From positions 775,501-839,500 of the forward strand of contig NC_090117.1 in NCBI RefSeq assembly GCF_023973825.1: a stretch of DNA of 64,000 nt. Reading direction: 5' to 3'. A model generated the notes under the pieces. It saw only the letters and a list, made by a program, of their open reading frames with translations, had not been told where the DNA came from and did no database searches. This document shows, piece by piece, positions 23,520-36,184 of this stretch (within the stretch, counting starts at the first letter, position 1; each line of letters begins with the position of its first letter). The translations under genes and the position numbers were made by a program. This DNA is from Plasmodium brasilianum. Its lineage: Eukaryota > Apicomplexa > Aconoidasida > Haemosporida > Plasmodiidae.

Positions 23520-26249
23520 GTTACAAAACAGACATAATATCATGAAAAACTTAGATTTACCAATTACTGCAATATTAATGAACAACAAGCAGGAATTTTT
23601 GGATGCTATCTTCAATGAAAGCAACATATTACATTATAAGAGGAGATATTCCTAGTTACATAAATGAAAAGCATAGAAAAAAAAAAAAAGATAATAGAGG
23701 AATATAATTGTATTATCATTCTTTCAAGACTTTGAAGAAGTTACGGTGATACATCTTATATGTGCATGAGCATATATATATATATATATGTCCACATTAA
23801 TGCATGCATGTCTGAGGGTGGACATGTTTTTGCTTCTATTTTTTATTTTTATCGAGAAACGATATATAATAATAGAAAATCATTTTCGAAGGTGTAGGGT
23901 ATACATCGAAAGATGTTATGCCTGTACTTCACTGTTATAAAATGATCATTTTCCAAATGATAAATTTTTCATTTATGAACCTGCTGATGTTGAGAAAAAT
24001 TATAACGATATAAAAACTAAGGCGCAAAATGATGAAGACCCTGACTAAATGGTTTCGCTAAAATATAATTGATGAAATATTGAAAAATATTTACAAGTCA
24101 GGTGAAAATATTAGTAAAGCATAAATAAGCTTAGAACATTTAGATAATACTTTAAAAGTGAAATTAGTGAAATAATGCAAATTCATAAAAGAAGTAGATA
24201 CCATGGCGAACATTAGAAAATTGCGAATAGGATAATAAGGCGGAAATAACCGACAATTTAACAAAGGTTCATGGAAAAGGTACTAGGGGAAACATACTCC
24301 TCATTACAGCACAAAACTAAGTAATGCCGTGAGATGTATGAAAAATGTAGATAACTAGGTAAACAAACAAAAGAATGTTATCCTTACCTGATAAAGGGAT
24401 ATATTAAAAATATACAGATAATAAAAAATGAAGATATAGGTGTACGAAATGGTGAATACAATGGTGCTACTAATTCAGTCTTCGTTGATGAACTATGTTC
24501 GAAGTCTTCTCATTTTACATGCACAATGGATTCGAATGAAGGATAGTGTTACTGGTGAAAAGATAACGATATCTGCATTTCACATATTAATGCAGAAGAT
24601 GATAGAAATTGCTCAATATCTTGTATATTTGGATCTAAGATGTGCTTAGTAACTATAAGAAGTTTGAGTAGAAATAACCATATAAGAAAAGTCCGGCTTA
24701 GTATAACACCGTTGGCACAAAGAAGCTATGATAAAATTCCACATCGGATTTAACCCATTAGAGTTCTTCAACATTGTAGATGAAAATAAGCTCCTACATT
24801 TAGAAACTTAATTTACCATAAATATATGCGTAAGCCAGTGATGATTATACTATGACATTTGGATAAGTGAACTAATTTATGGGCAGATGTAAATTTATTA
24901 GATCTTAAGAATTAGCATAATTCATTAGGGGGTTAAGGATATACTGCTTATCGGAGGAACACGTACAAAAAAAAAAAAAAAAAAAAAAAATTTCATTCAG
25001 TGGCATAACAAAGAATGAAGGTTACGATTGAAGTTCCTATGATTTTAGGGAAAAGGTTAATAATATCATGGGTTACGACCTTAACGGAAGGAAGGGGAAA
25101 AATCTATGTAGTGATAAATTTCTTGACTAGGTACTATTAATATGATTAGGTACGGTAACTTTATAAATACTGAAGAGAAGAAAAAATTATATTTCCTAGT
25201 TAGATATAGATGGGGTAAGTATTTTAGTGTCTAGGAAACTTTGAAGTCGACGCGCATGGCCCCTTGCATTGTCAATACAACTACATCCACTCTACTGCAA
25301 TGTTCAACATCGATGTGCCTATGGAAAAAGTACCTAAGAAGAAAGAAGCTGAATTATATAATTACTATCTTTAAAATTACATCAATTTTTATAGTAATCC
25401 CTATTAGATGAACGTTAGTCTATAGAAGGCCAATTATTCGGACAGAGGAAAATTTTGATGTCATAATTGTGTGATTTATTGGCAGTATGACTCAGGAATA
25501 GGCAACATATTACCACTTAACGAACAAAAGGGAGAAAGATCAGCAGAAGGAGGTAAGGATGTAGGAGGTGAACAAGAATCAACGTTAACATGATCAACGT
25601 TAACATGCTCAACGTTAACATGCTCAACGTTAACATGCTCAACGTTAACATGCTCAACGTTAACATGATCAACGTTAAAAGGACTTGAACTTTATAAGTA
25701 CCAAAAACTGAATAAACGGATGAAAGAACAACAAAGGAAGAACAGGCGTTAGACATACGAAACAATGAATTTCATGGGCGAGGAACAACCAATGGAAGAG
25801 TAGCATAAGAGGTCAGAAAGAGTCGTGAATGAGGAGTACACGAGGTAGCTGCAAGAGATACACCCGCAGCAGCTACTACTGTAGGAGAACAACTATCAGA
25901 AATATGAACAGTGTAATCATTATCATCATGAATGGAAACAACGACTAGGGTTACACTTGTTAGCAGAGGTGCTACTAAACTGAAGTTGTTAATATTTTAA
26001 GACATATTAAAAATGAACAAACAAAAATAGATCTAGTTAAATATGAAGATAACACAGCAATTAATGATGATCAAACTTGTTGAATATTTCTATCAACATA
26101 TACATATAAATTATGAGAGTGTGTAAAATTTTACGGTAACGCGTGAAATTAACAAATAAAATAAGTGAACAAATGAACCTTCCCCTAAATACCGTTTGTT
26201 AAAAGGAGATAAACAAACAACTTTTTTTTTTTTTTTTTGTTATGTGTAA
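23520..26249 (+). pseudogene. SERA pseudogene psi1 (exons 3-4 only, heavily decayed)
   Basis: Remnants of a SERA gene related to copy A. The exon 3 trace is at about 23521-23655 (MKNLDLPITAI). The exon 4 trace runs from about 23855 to the end, with recognisable blocks for the N-terminal Cys region, the YDLNGRKG block, the post-His and WGKYF blocks, the MFNIDVP block and the C-terminal VNILRHIKNEQTKIDLVKYEDN block. Every reading frame carries many stops and indels, the catalytic Ser region is scrambled, and no exon 1 or 2 is present. The final Phe-Phe codons have become a poly-T run (26222-26238). An intron still separates the exon 3 and 4 traces, unlike copy A. It contains a private 15-bp tandem repeat and shares a decayed tract with psi3. 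Confidence 0.88.
25577..25677. repeat. 15-bp tandem repeat inside psi1
   Basis: About seven copies of CAACGTTAACATGCT (two copies have ATGAT) in the region that corresponds to the low-complexity linker before the SERA C-terminus. The antisense open frame over it (Leu/Ser/Met/Thr repeats) is an artefact. Confidence 0.85.
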
Positions 26250-27178
26250 AATGGTATTAATAAAATGTAACTCATGCTAATGGTAGTTTTTTTTTTTTTT
26301 TTTTTTTTAAAATACATATGAGTAACATTGTAATTTTAATAAAGAATGCAAGTAAAAATTGTTCATTATAATTTTGAAAAGGTGAAAAAATATGGTTCTC
26401 TTTTGAAGTTGCAATAGTTCTAAATTAGATAAGTTTCCTAGTTATTTCTTTTAAATTACTTTTCCATATTTTACATTCCACAGTGACTATTTACGCATTT
26501 GTTCAATTATTCATTTTTTTTTTTTTTTCTTTTGAAATTTTCTTGAAATGATAAAAATTAGGAAGGCTTTAAGAAAGAATAATTTAATTTCATTTTTGTA
26601 AGAATTTTTTGACCACTCGGAGTGCGGAATTGATAAGAGTAAGTTAACCTTATAATACTTATTTTTGCGAAAAGAGTCATGGTGCTTCAAGTTTAACATG
26701 AAAAATAAATACTATTTCCTGTTCTTCGGGACGAATTAATTTGACTATAAGTGCATGTACTTATGCACATGTACAGGTTTTACCCTTAACCTTAAAAATG
26801 CACTTAGACAAATTGCAAAAATTTTGCGAGTACACATCAAGAGATTCATAACGAATTAGTGCAATAACAAATGCACTAAAAGATGTGTATATCTTTCTAG
26901 AGTGTTTATATTATCATTGATATTATGTAAAAAATTAAAAAAAAGGAAAAACAAAAAATGAAAGAAATACAGATTTAAAAATTAAAAAACACAATAACAC
27001 AGAAAAAAAAAAAAATAAATAATAAATACAGACCTTTTCTTCATATCAATGTTTTAATTTCCCTTAGGTAAAAAAAAAAAGATTTATTGAGAAAAAACAG
27101 AATAAAAAGGTACATGAATGTACAGAACTATTACCAGAAAAAATATAAAGACATTCCATTTTTACTTTGTGCAACAAA
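26250..27178. promoter_or_regulatory. Spacer between psi1 and SERA B, containing the B promoter
   Basis: About 0.9 kb, AT-rich, with poly-T at 26287-26308 and 26514-26529. About 300 bp before the start of copy B are the paired words TTAGTGCA and AATGCACT (26856-26880), seen also before other copies. No gene is supported; short open frames have no family content. Confidence 0.5.
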
Positions 27179-30100
27179 ATGAAGTCTTGTATTTCCTTAC
27201 TTTTCATAATATGTAAGAAAAAAAAAAAGGTACAAAAAATGTGTAAAGACATAATGATAAAAAGAAAAAATAAAAGTAGTAAAATATTCAGTTGGATCTA
27301 AATGATACAAACAAAATTTACAGTATTTGCAAAACTAAGAAAAAATTAAATACTCTCATAATTTTTGTTCGTAACGAAATGGCAAGGGACATATTATGAA
27401 AAAAAAAAAAAAAAATATTTCTTCGTACGTAATAAAATTTTTTTTGTGTGTTCTTTTTCTTTATTTTAATATTTACGCAGGTGTAGTGTATAGTAACAGT
27501 ATAATGCCGTGCCACGGGGGAACTACTATGGAACAACCTCCAAATGTTACGTCCCCATCAAACAGTATCGCACAAGATGTAAGTCAAAATAATGGTTCAT
27601 CTAGTGTTCAAGGTTCTAGTACAAATACAAACCCAAATGGAGCTGGAGATCCATCAGTAGTTCCAGGTGCAGGAGTAGGGGGAAGTGGACCTACTGGTGC
27701 AAATGGAGTTGTAGGGGAAAATCATAATGGAAGTTCAGATGGAACCTCTGGATCCCCACCGAATGGTGCTGAACCATCGGAGGTATCAGGTAATGGTCAG
27801 GGAAAAAGTGATCGTTCTATAGCTGGTGAACAAAGAAATAATGATTCTAGTGAGCCTGTAACTACTTCTAACAATAGCGATATTCAGATAAATTCTGCTT
27901 TGTTAAAAGATCATAAGGGAGTAAAAATTACTGGACTGTGTAATGTGGACTTTTTAGTTTTCCTTGTTCCGTATATATATATTCATGTTAAAACGGATGT
28001 TGACCTAATTTTATTGAGAACAAAATCAAATAATCAAACAATCAACGTAGATTTTAGCACTGAAGAACAATCAAAAAATAAATGTCATGATAAATATACG
28101 TTTAAACTTATTGTAAATATTCATGATAATATACTCACACTTAAATGGAAAGTATATGACAAAGTAAATAATCCACCCAATACAGGTAAAAAAAAGAAAA
28201 AGAAAAAAATACACTAGTTTCCATTTTGCATAAATTAATAAGAGTATATATTCTTAATTAGTGAAAAGCTGTCACCATGTATATATATATATATATATAC
28301 ATATGTGCATATACATATGTGCATATACATATGCGTAATTCAAAATTTGAACATATTAGCGTCATCCATAGTTTCCTTTTTAACTTTTCTATTCAAATTA
28401 ATATTTTCGGTTTCGCTTTTAATTTTGTCCATTAGATAATAAAGTAGACATAAGGAAGTTCATGATACGAAACATAGATCAACCTATTACATCAATACAG
28501 ATATTCAATGTATTAGAGAAGAAAGATGTTCACATTCTCGAGAGCAAAAATTACCCACTGGGGAATGTTATGCCAGGTTAGATTCATAAGTAGTTCAAAA
28601 TAGGAAGAATAGATGAAAAAAGAATCATTTATTCGCTTTTTCCTTATACGTTCTTCATATTATTTTAATTATTACTGTTCTTGTTTTGTTGTGCATTCTT
28701 TTAAGCTTTAACTGAATTCCATAATGCACCAAACGTTGAACTCTTCACATTTATATCATATATTTTGTCTAATCTTGTATATTTTTACATTAACAGACAG
28801 GTGCGATATAATGGCTACAAACTGCTTCTTCAGTGGAATTTCGGACATCGAAAAATGCTATAAATGTACCCTGCTTACGAAAAATTTGAGTCCATCAGAT
28901 GAGTGTTCTAAATATGCTTCAAAAGAGACGGATACACAAAATGAACAAAACGTTCTCACGACAGGAAATGATGAAGAATCTGTACAATATAAACTTATGG
29001 AATCCATTAATAACATATTGGACCTAATATACAAGATAGATGTAAACAATAACAAAGAATTAGTAAAAATGGAAGAGATGGATAATACTTTAAAAGGAGA
29101 ATTAATGAAATATTGTAAGTTATTAAAGCAGGAAGATGTGAGTGGTACGTTGGAAAACCACGAACTAGCGAATCATGTAGAAACATACAGTAACTTAACT
29201 AAACTATTAGAAAAACACAATGAAGAAAAAAAGTCTTCATTACTATATAAACTAAAAAATCCAGCGATATGTATGAAATATGCTGAAAACTGGATAACAA
29301 ATAAAACTGGATTAGTATTACCTAATCTGTCATACAAAAATAATGAAAATAAAATTCAATTACAGACTACGAAAGTTTCTGAAACTTCTAGTGTTAATCA
29401 GAATAATATAAAAGATACATTCAATGATGGAATTGATGGTATTATAGATTTAGAAGCAGTTGAACAGGATAATAAACAGTCTTTCTATTTTACAGATAAT
29501 ATGTTTTGTAATGATGAATATTGTGATAGATGGAAAGATAAAAATACTTGTATTTCAAAAATAGAAGCACAAGATCAGGGAAGTTGTGCAACATCTTGGA
29601 TATTTGCATCTAAGTTACATCTCGAAACTATTAGATGTATGAAGGGTTATGAACATGCGAGCAGTTCGGCATTATACGTTGCCAATTGTGCGCATAAAGA
29701 GGCTAAGGATAAGTGTCATGTTGGATCGAACCCATTAGAATTTCTTAAAATTATCGATGAAAATAACTTCCTACCTTTAGAAGTAAACCTTCCATACTCA
29801 TATGCAAAAGTTGGTAATACGTGTCCAAATCCACAGAATCACTGGACGAATTTATGGGCAAATGTAGAATTATTAGATTCTAAAGATGAGCCCAATTCAT
29901 TAGGGGCTAAAGGATATACCGCCTATGAGAGTGATAAATTTAGGGGAAACATGGACACGTTTATCAAAAAAATAAAGCATGAAGTTATGCACAAAGGATC
30001 TGTAATTGCTTATGTAAAGGTAGAAAATGTAATGGGGTATGACCTAAATGGAAAGAAGGTGCTTAGCCTATGTGGTGGTAAACATCCTGACCATGCAGTT

Positions 30101-30838
30101 AACATCACAGGGTATGGTAACTATATAAATAGCAAAGGAGAGAAAAAATCTTACTGGATAGTTAGAAACAGCTGGGGTAAGTACTGGGGGGATGAAGGAA
30201 ACTTTATGGTCGACATGCATGGCCCCGAACAATGTGAACATAACTTCATGCACTCTGTTGTAATGTTCAACATTGATATGCCTTTGACAAATGTCAATAA
30301 GAAGAAAGAAGCCGAATTATATAATTACTACTTAAAAACCTCCCCAGATTTTTATAGTAATTTATATTTCAACAGTTTGAGCGCAGAAAAGGCTAATGAT
30401 TTAAATAACAAGAATGTGATAACTGCGAACTCTGTCATTTATGGTTCAGATAATAGTGCTAGTGGAACTCAACCAGGAGTAGGTGTAGCACCAGGAGTAG
30501 GAGTAGCACCTGGAGTAGGAGGAGCACAAGGAGGATTAGATACAAAAGAGAACGACAAATTAAATGAGGCAACTACTAAAAAGCTTCAATTTGTTCACGT
30601 TTTAGAACACGTTAAAAATGGTAAAGTAAAAGTCGATATAGTTAAGTACGACTCGGATAATCCTATTAATGCTGACCATGTATGTTCAAGAGCAAGATCC
30701 TATCCAAATTATGAGATAAAAGATGAATGTGTAACGTTCTGTAATGAAAACTGGGGAGCATGTAGTGAACATAAATCACCCGGATATTGTTTAACACAAA
30801 AGAGGAAAACAGATGACTGCTTTTTCTGTTTTGTATAA
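27179..30838 (+). CDS. SERA: SERA copy B, serine-type papain-like antigen (four exons)
   Basis: Exons 27179-27212, 27481-28185, 28436-28576 and 28797-30838 give 973 residues, all joins phase 1. Exon 1 begins MKSCISLLFII. Exon 2 has a Gly/Asn/Ser-rich segment and the conserved SALLKDHKGVKITG ... LTLKWKVYD domain. Exon 3 is the short RKFMIRNIDQPITSIQ module. Exon 4 carries the papain-like domain with Ser560 (GSCATSW) replacing Cys, plus HAVNITGYGNY and RNSWGKYW. A short PGVGVA repeat (6 residues, 18 bp) lies in the linker, followed by the Cys-rich end (CFFCFV). SUB1-like sites are TTGN/DEES before and IYGS/DNSA after the domain. Exon 4 is almost identical to that of copy G across about 29005-30490. 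The exon 4 acceptor was set by frame: TTAACAG/ACAGG. Confidence 0.95.
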
Positions 30839-32352
30839 AACCTTATTAATATGAATAAACCAAGCGAACAACAATAATAATTTTTTTTTTTTTTTTTGCT
30901 AGAAATAGCAATAAAATTATACTTTCAACAATTGATGTAGATAAAATTATTAGTGGATTTTTTGAAAAGGTAAAAATGTATTATTTTTTTTATGCACCTT
31001 TATATGTTCCTTATTGGTATATATATATATATATATGTTTAAATGTATCTTTATATATATGTGTTCATACATGTGTATGTTTATGTATATGTGCGTATAT
31101 ATGTTTGTTTATAAATGTGTTCATACATGTGTATGTTTATATATATGTGTGCATACATGTGTATGTTTATGTATATGTGCGTATATATGTGTACGTTTAT
31201 ATATATGTGTGCATACATGTGTATGTTTATGTATATGTGCGTATATATGTGTACGTTTATATATATGTGTGCATACATGTGTATGTTTATGTATATGTGC
31301 GTATATATGTGTACGTTTATATATATGTGTGCATACATGTGTATGTTTATGTATATGTGCGTATATATGTGTACGTTTATATATATGTGTGCATACATGT
31401 GTATGTTTATGTATATGTGCGTATATATGTGTACGTTTATATATATGTGTGCATACATGTGTATGTTTATGTATATGTGCGTATATATGTGCATGTTTAT
31501 ATATATGTGTGCATACATGTGTATGTTTGTATATTTTATTCCCATTATGATTTAGAGAAGTTCTATATTAAAGAGGTTCCTGTATTATTCTTTCTATTTG
31601 TGATAAAAACTATGCTTTGTAAATGTTTTTTTTTTTTATTCGATTTATTAAAATTATATAAATGAAAAGAACTTCATGGTTAAGCATTTTAATTTAACCT
31701 TTTTACAGTTAGGGAGTCTACATTTATATGAGTAAGTTCATATAAAAAACATTACTATGGTAAAAACGAAATCACTAAGTTGTAGCACTTGTAAATAATA
31801 GCACCACTTTTGTCTTCTTCCTTTACACATCTATTCTATCCACAATAAATAAATCAATACGCCTTCAAACATGCCTTCGAACTTTAACCATAAAGGTGTA
31901 GATAGTGAACTTGTTAAAGTTTTTCGAAAGCAACCACTACGGTAGTCGAAGTAAATTAGTGGTCAATTCGTTACATCAGTGAAACGCTTACATTATTACT
32001 ACTACTGTTACTGTTATTATTATTATAATTACCATTACCATTACTATTACTATTACTATTACTATTTTTTTTTTGTTTTTTTTAAAGTGGAATCATTTCT
32101 CGAAGAACTATATTAAAATATTGCAAAAGAATAATAGCATTTTTTCTTTGAAAATATAATGTTTAATTTATTTTCAGCAAAAAGTGTGTAGTTCTATAAA
32201 AATAAAAAAAAAAAATAAAGAATATGTAAATATATATATATATACACATACAGAACTATAAGTACATATAGGTGATACAATTTACAATTATCAAAAAAAA
32301 AAAAAAAAAAAAAATTTTACAACACCTCATTTTAGCTTTTACATTCAACAAA
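30839..32352. promoter_or_regulatory. Spacer between SERA B and C with a large minisatellite
   Basis: About 1.5 kb. It contains a poly-T run (30882-30898), a 60-bp minisatellite (31040-31530), (TTA)n runs near 32006-32064 and a block at 31757-31915 that is repeated, diverged, at about 36665-36795 upstream of psi2. It should contain the promoter of copy C. No gene is supported. Confidence 0.55.
31040..31530. repeat. 60-bp minisatellite, about 6-7 copies
   Basis: A 60-bp unit made of TGTGTGCATACATGTG, TTTATGTATATGTGCG and TATATATGTGTACG words is repeated almost perfectly; the last copy has GTGCATG for GTGTACG. All frames on both strands stay open (Tyr/Val/Ile/Cys or His/Ile/Tyr repeats), a property of the repeat and not evidence of a gene. 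Confidence 0.93.
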
Positions 32353-33406
32353 ATGATGTATCCTATATCTTTTCTTCTAATAATATGTAAGAACAAAAAA
32401 AAAAAAAATAATAAAATATTAAGAATAGTCAATGTAGCAATTAAAAATGTGAGAAATAATGAATATGTTAAGGAGCATTACATATACTGCAACCTCAGAA
32501 TAATAATAAAGTTATTCTACAATAAAATACAACATTTTGGAATAAAACAAAAAAAAAAAAAAAAAAATTTTTTTCATGTACTATTTGTCAATAACAATTT
32601 TTTTTGCAGATATTTTAATTAGTAATAATATAATAAAATGTTATTGCTCTACTAAAAATGCACCTGTGACTAGTATATCAGTATTTTTGCCAAAAGTGGA
32701 TGGTACACGGATAAGCTCTTCTGAAGGTTTAGCGGATCAATCACAGGCAACTGCAACTGCAGTATCACATGTAAATACAAAGGAAGGTAAAGGGAAAAAG
32801 ATACTCAAAAGGGGAGAAAGTCTCCAAACAGGTCAGCAGAATAGTTCTATTGTAGGAGCACCAAATGGACCTGCACAACAACCAATTATGGTGCGTCTCT
32901 CTAATGAACATGGCAATTCAGGAAGTAATGATGTTCCTGCAGAACGTGTATCGTCAGATATTTCAAATGTAGTTCAAGTCAAATCAGCACTATTGAAAGA
33001 ACATAAGGGTATAAAAATAACTGGTCCGTGCACTGCAAAATTTTATGTGTTCCTTATTCCATTTTTAGAAATTTATGTTGATGCCGAAAATAATGAAATA
33101 GAAATGAACCCGATATTTATAAAAATAACAGAAAAAATATTATTTGAAAAGGAAAAATCTAATTTGCATAATAAGTGTGCTCATAACAAAACCTTTAAGG
33201 TCGTAGTGTACATTGAAGAAAACATATTAACCCTTAAATGGAAAGTGTATCCATCTACAACTGAAACAGGTAAGAGTAACAAGAAAAGAAAACAAATTAA
33301 CTGAAAGTTTGGATAATAAACTGGTTTCCATTTTGTAAAATGCAAAAGTGGAAAGAATAAAGCTTCAACTATGTTTCTTCTGTGCTGCGTTCGTTTTGAA
33401 AAAAAA

Positions 33407-33460
<54 letters not shown>

Positions 33461-36184
33461 GGTTATGTATATGTATGTATATATATGTATATGCATATAT
33501 GCACTCAGTTTTTATCATAATACTTTTCGCCTATTAGTACCGAGTTCCTCCATTTTTTTATCAACTTGTATATACTTTAATTTTTCGTCTTAGACAAAAT
33601 GGTAGATGTAAGGAAATACAGAATGAAAGATATAGGAAGACCAATTACTTCAATACAAGTAATAACCTCGTCAAATCCTGAAAAGCAGATTCTTATTGAA
33701 AGCAAAAATTACAGCATATCAAATATGCCAGGCAAGCTCTTACAAAGGAATATAACTAAATAACTGCTCTTCATTTTATTGTTATCTTATTTTAATTACT
33801 CACAACTTTGTTACCCCCCCAAAAAAATAAAAAATAAATAAATACATAATAATAATAATAATAATAATAATAATTAATAAGCGAAAAAACACATACATCA
33901 ATACATGCATGCATATGTGTGTACATGGACTGGTCTCATACTTTCTAAACATTTCACCATTATACTATTTTTGCTTCTTTTTTTTTTTTTCCTTCTAATA
34001 GAAAAATGCGATGCAATAGCCAGTGACTGCTTTTTCGGCGGTATTATCGAAATAGAAAAGTGCTACCAATGTGCTTTATTCTTAGAGAGTAAAGAAAAAG
34101 CCAGTGAATGTTTAAACTATGTTTCTGCTGATATGAGGCAACGATTTGACGAAATAAAAACTGAAGGGCAGGATGATGAAAATTATAATGAAATCCAGCT
34201 TACAGAAGCGATTGACAGTATACTTATGGGAATTAAGGACAATAACAAGAATAATAAAAAAGATTTAGCAATTCCACAAGATTTAGATAGTACATTAAAA
34301 AGGCAGATAACAAATTACTGTAATTTGCTAAAAGGATTAGATATGACTAGGATGTTAGAAAATTACGAGTTGGGTAACGAGATGGAAGTACTGAACAATT
34401 TGAATAGAATGTTAAAAATGCATAAAGGTGAAAAATATATTTCACTGAAAAATAAATTAAAAAACGCAGCAATATGCATGAAGAATGTATCTAATTGGGG
34501 GGAAAACAGAACAGGTTTAGTACTACCAGATTTGCCTTATAACAAATTAGAAGGGAAGAATGTTATGCATTTTAACTATGATGTTGAGCTTAAAGATTAT
34601 AAAAATGTAGGTAATTCTATATACAAAGAAGATGATGATGGAGTTGTTGATCTGACAAAATATGAAGAAGCAGATATGAACACTGCCCGTTTTACAGATA
34701 GAATGTATTGCAATGAAGACTATTGTGATAGATGGAAAGATAAGAATAGCTGTGTTTCAAAAATTGAAGCAGAAGATCAGGGAAACTGTGCAACATCATG
34801 GTTATTTGCATCTAAGCTGCACCTAGAAACTATTAGATGTATGAAGGGTTATGATCATGCAAGTGGTTCGGCTTTATATGTGGCTAACTGTTCGAAAATA
34901 GAACCTGATGAAAGATGCAAAGTTGGGTCTAATCCTCTAGAATTTCTAAGAATCATTGATGAAAAAAAGATCCTACCTTTAGAATCTAATCTTCCATATT
35001 CATACAAAAATGTAGCTAATGATTGTCCAAACCCCAAGTATCATTGGACTAATTTGTGGACAGATACGAAATTAATGGATTACAAGTATGAACCCAATTC
35101 GTTAGGGGCCAAAGGATATACTGCTTATGAGAGTTACAAATTTAGGGGAAATATGGACACGTTCATCAAAAAAATAAAGCATGAAGTTATGCACAAAGGA
35201 TCTATGATTGCTTATGTGAAGGCAGAAAAAATAATGAGTTACGATTTTAATGGAAAGAAGGTTTACAGTTTATGTGGTGAAAAAATGCCTGACCATGCTG
35301 TTAATATCATTGGTTGGGGTAACTACATAAGTGATAAAGGAATGAAAAAGTCTTACTGGATAATGAGAAACAGTTGGGGTAAGTATTGGGGGGATGAAGG
35401 AAATTTTAAGGTCGACATATATGGCCCCGAAAAATGTGAACATAATTTCATACACTCTGCTGTAATGTTCAACATTGATATGCCATTAGCAAAAGTCAAT
35501 ACGAAGAAAGAAGCCGAATTATATAATTACTACTTAAAAATTTCCCCAGATTTTTATAGTAATCTGTACTATAAAAATTTCAGCTCAGATAAAACTTACT
35601 ATTCAAACAGCCGAAAGGGTCTATATTGGAACTCTATGATACATGGTCAAACAGATGAACCATCCTTTCCATCAACAGTGGAAAGACAAGGAATACCAGG
35701 AGGAGCAGTAATGAGTCCAGGACGAACACAACTACTTGTCACATCAGTGTCTGTAGGTAGAGAAGGCACAGAAAAATCGACCCATGAAGTACGTCCAACT
35801 GGAGGATATGCACCAATACTAGAAGGAGAACATCCAAGATCAGAATCCCCACGTTCAGTAACAGATGCGAGAGTACCACCTTCATCACCCGTATCATCTT
35901 ATAATTTTTTATATAGCCAAGTAGATGAAAAGACTAAAATTCTTCATATTTTAAAACATGTTAAAGATGGAAAATTAAAAATTGGTTTAGCTAAATATGA
36001 TATCCTTAAGTCTGCTAGTGGTGATCATGTTTGTTCAAGGTCATATGCATATGATCCAGGGAAGCAAGAAGAGTGCTTTCAATTTTGTGAAAGGCACTGG
36101 AATGAATGTAGAGGTAGTTATTCTCCCGGGTATTGCTTAAGTAAAAAGAGAAAAAAAAATGATTGCTATTTCTGCTACGTGTAG
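32353..36184 (+). CDS. SERA: SERA copy C, serine-type papain-like antigen (four exons; GC donor)
   Basis: Exons 32353-32386, 32610-33269, 33594-33731 and 34002-36184 give 1,004 residues. Exon 1 reads MMYPISFLLII. Exon 2 ends in the conserved SALLKEHKGIKITG ... LTLKWKVYP domain. Exon 3 is VRKYRMKDIGRPITSIQ and ends in CCAG/GCAAGC, so intron 3 has a GC donor where the other copies have GT; the frame only closes with this junction. In exon 4 the papain-like domain has Ser543 (GNCATSW) for Cys, HAVNIIGWGNY and RNSWGKYW. The linker is Pro/Ser/Gly/Arg-containing without tandem repeats, and the Cys-rich end is CYFCYV. SUB1-like sites are TEGQ/DDEN and IHGQ/TDEP. The C-terminal Cys block most resembles that left in psi2. 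Confidence 0.95.
33424..33456. repeat. (AT)n microsatellite in SERA C intron 2
   Basis: AT run of about 32 bp directly after a poly-A tract, within intron 2 of copy C. A similar but longer AT run lies in intron 2 of copy G (56211-56259). Confidence 0.85.
33732..33733 (+). other. Non-canonical GC splice donor, SERA C intron 3
   Basis: The exon 3/intron 3 junction reads CCAG/GCAAGC. The other copies have G/GTTAG or G/GTAAAC here. AG/GCAAG is the usual strong context of minor GC-AG introns. No nearby GT keeps the frame. Confidence 0.8.

Noticed and set aside
27396..27480. Starting SERA B exon 2 at the ATG at 27396
   Set aside because: That stretch is intron 1; the family exon 1 at 27179 with its GTAAG donor and the ACGCAG acceptor at 27480 gives the proper signal peptide.
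28724..28796. Starting SERA B exon 4 at the ATG at 28724 as a signal-peptide-bearing protein
   Set aside because: The hydrophobic stretch is the T-rich end of intron 3; the same false starts appear before exon 4 of C, D, E, F and G.
31081..31545. Overlapping open frames of 146-229 codons on both strands at 31.0-31.6 kb
   Set aside because: They are produced by a 60-bp repeat with no stop in any frame; composition is pure Tyr/Val/Cys/Ile/His and no family feature is present.
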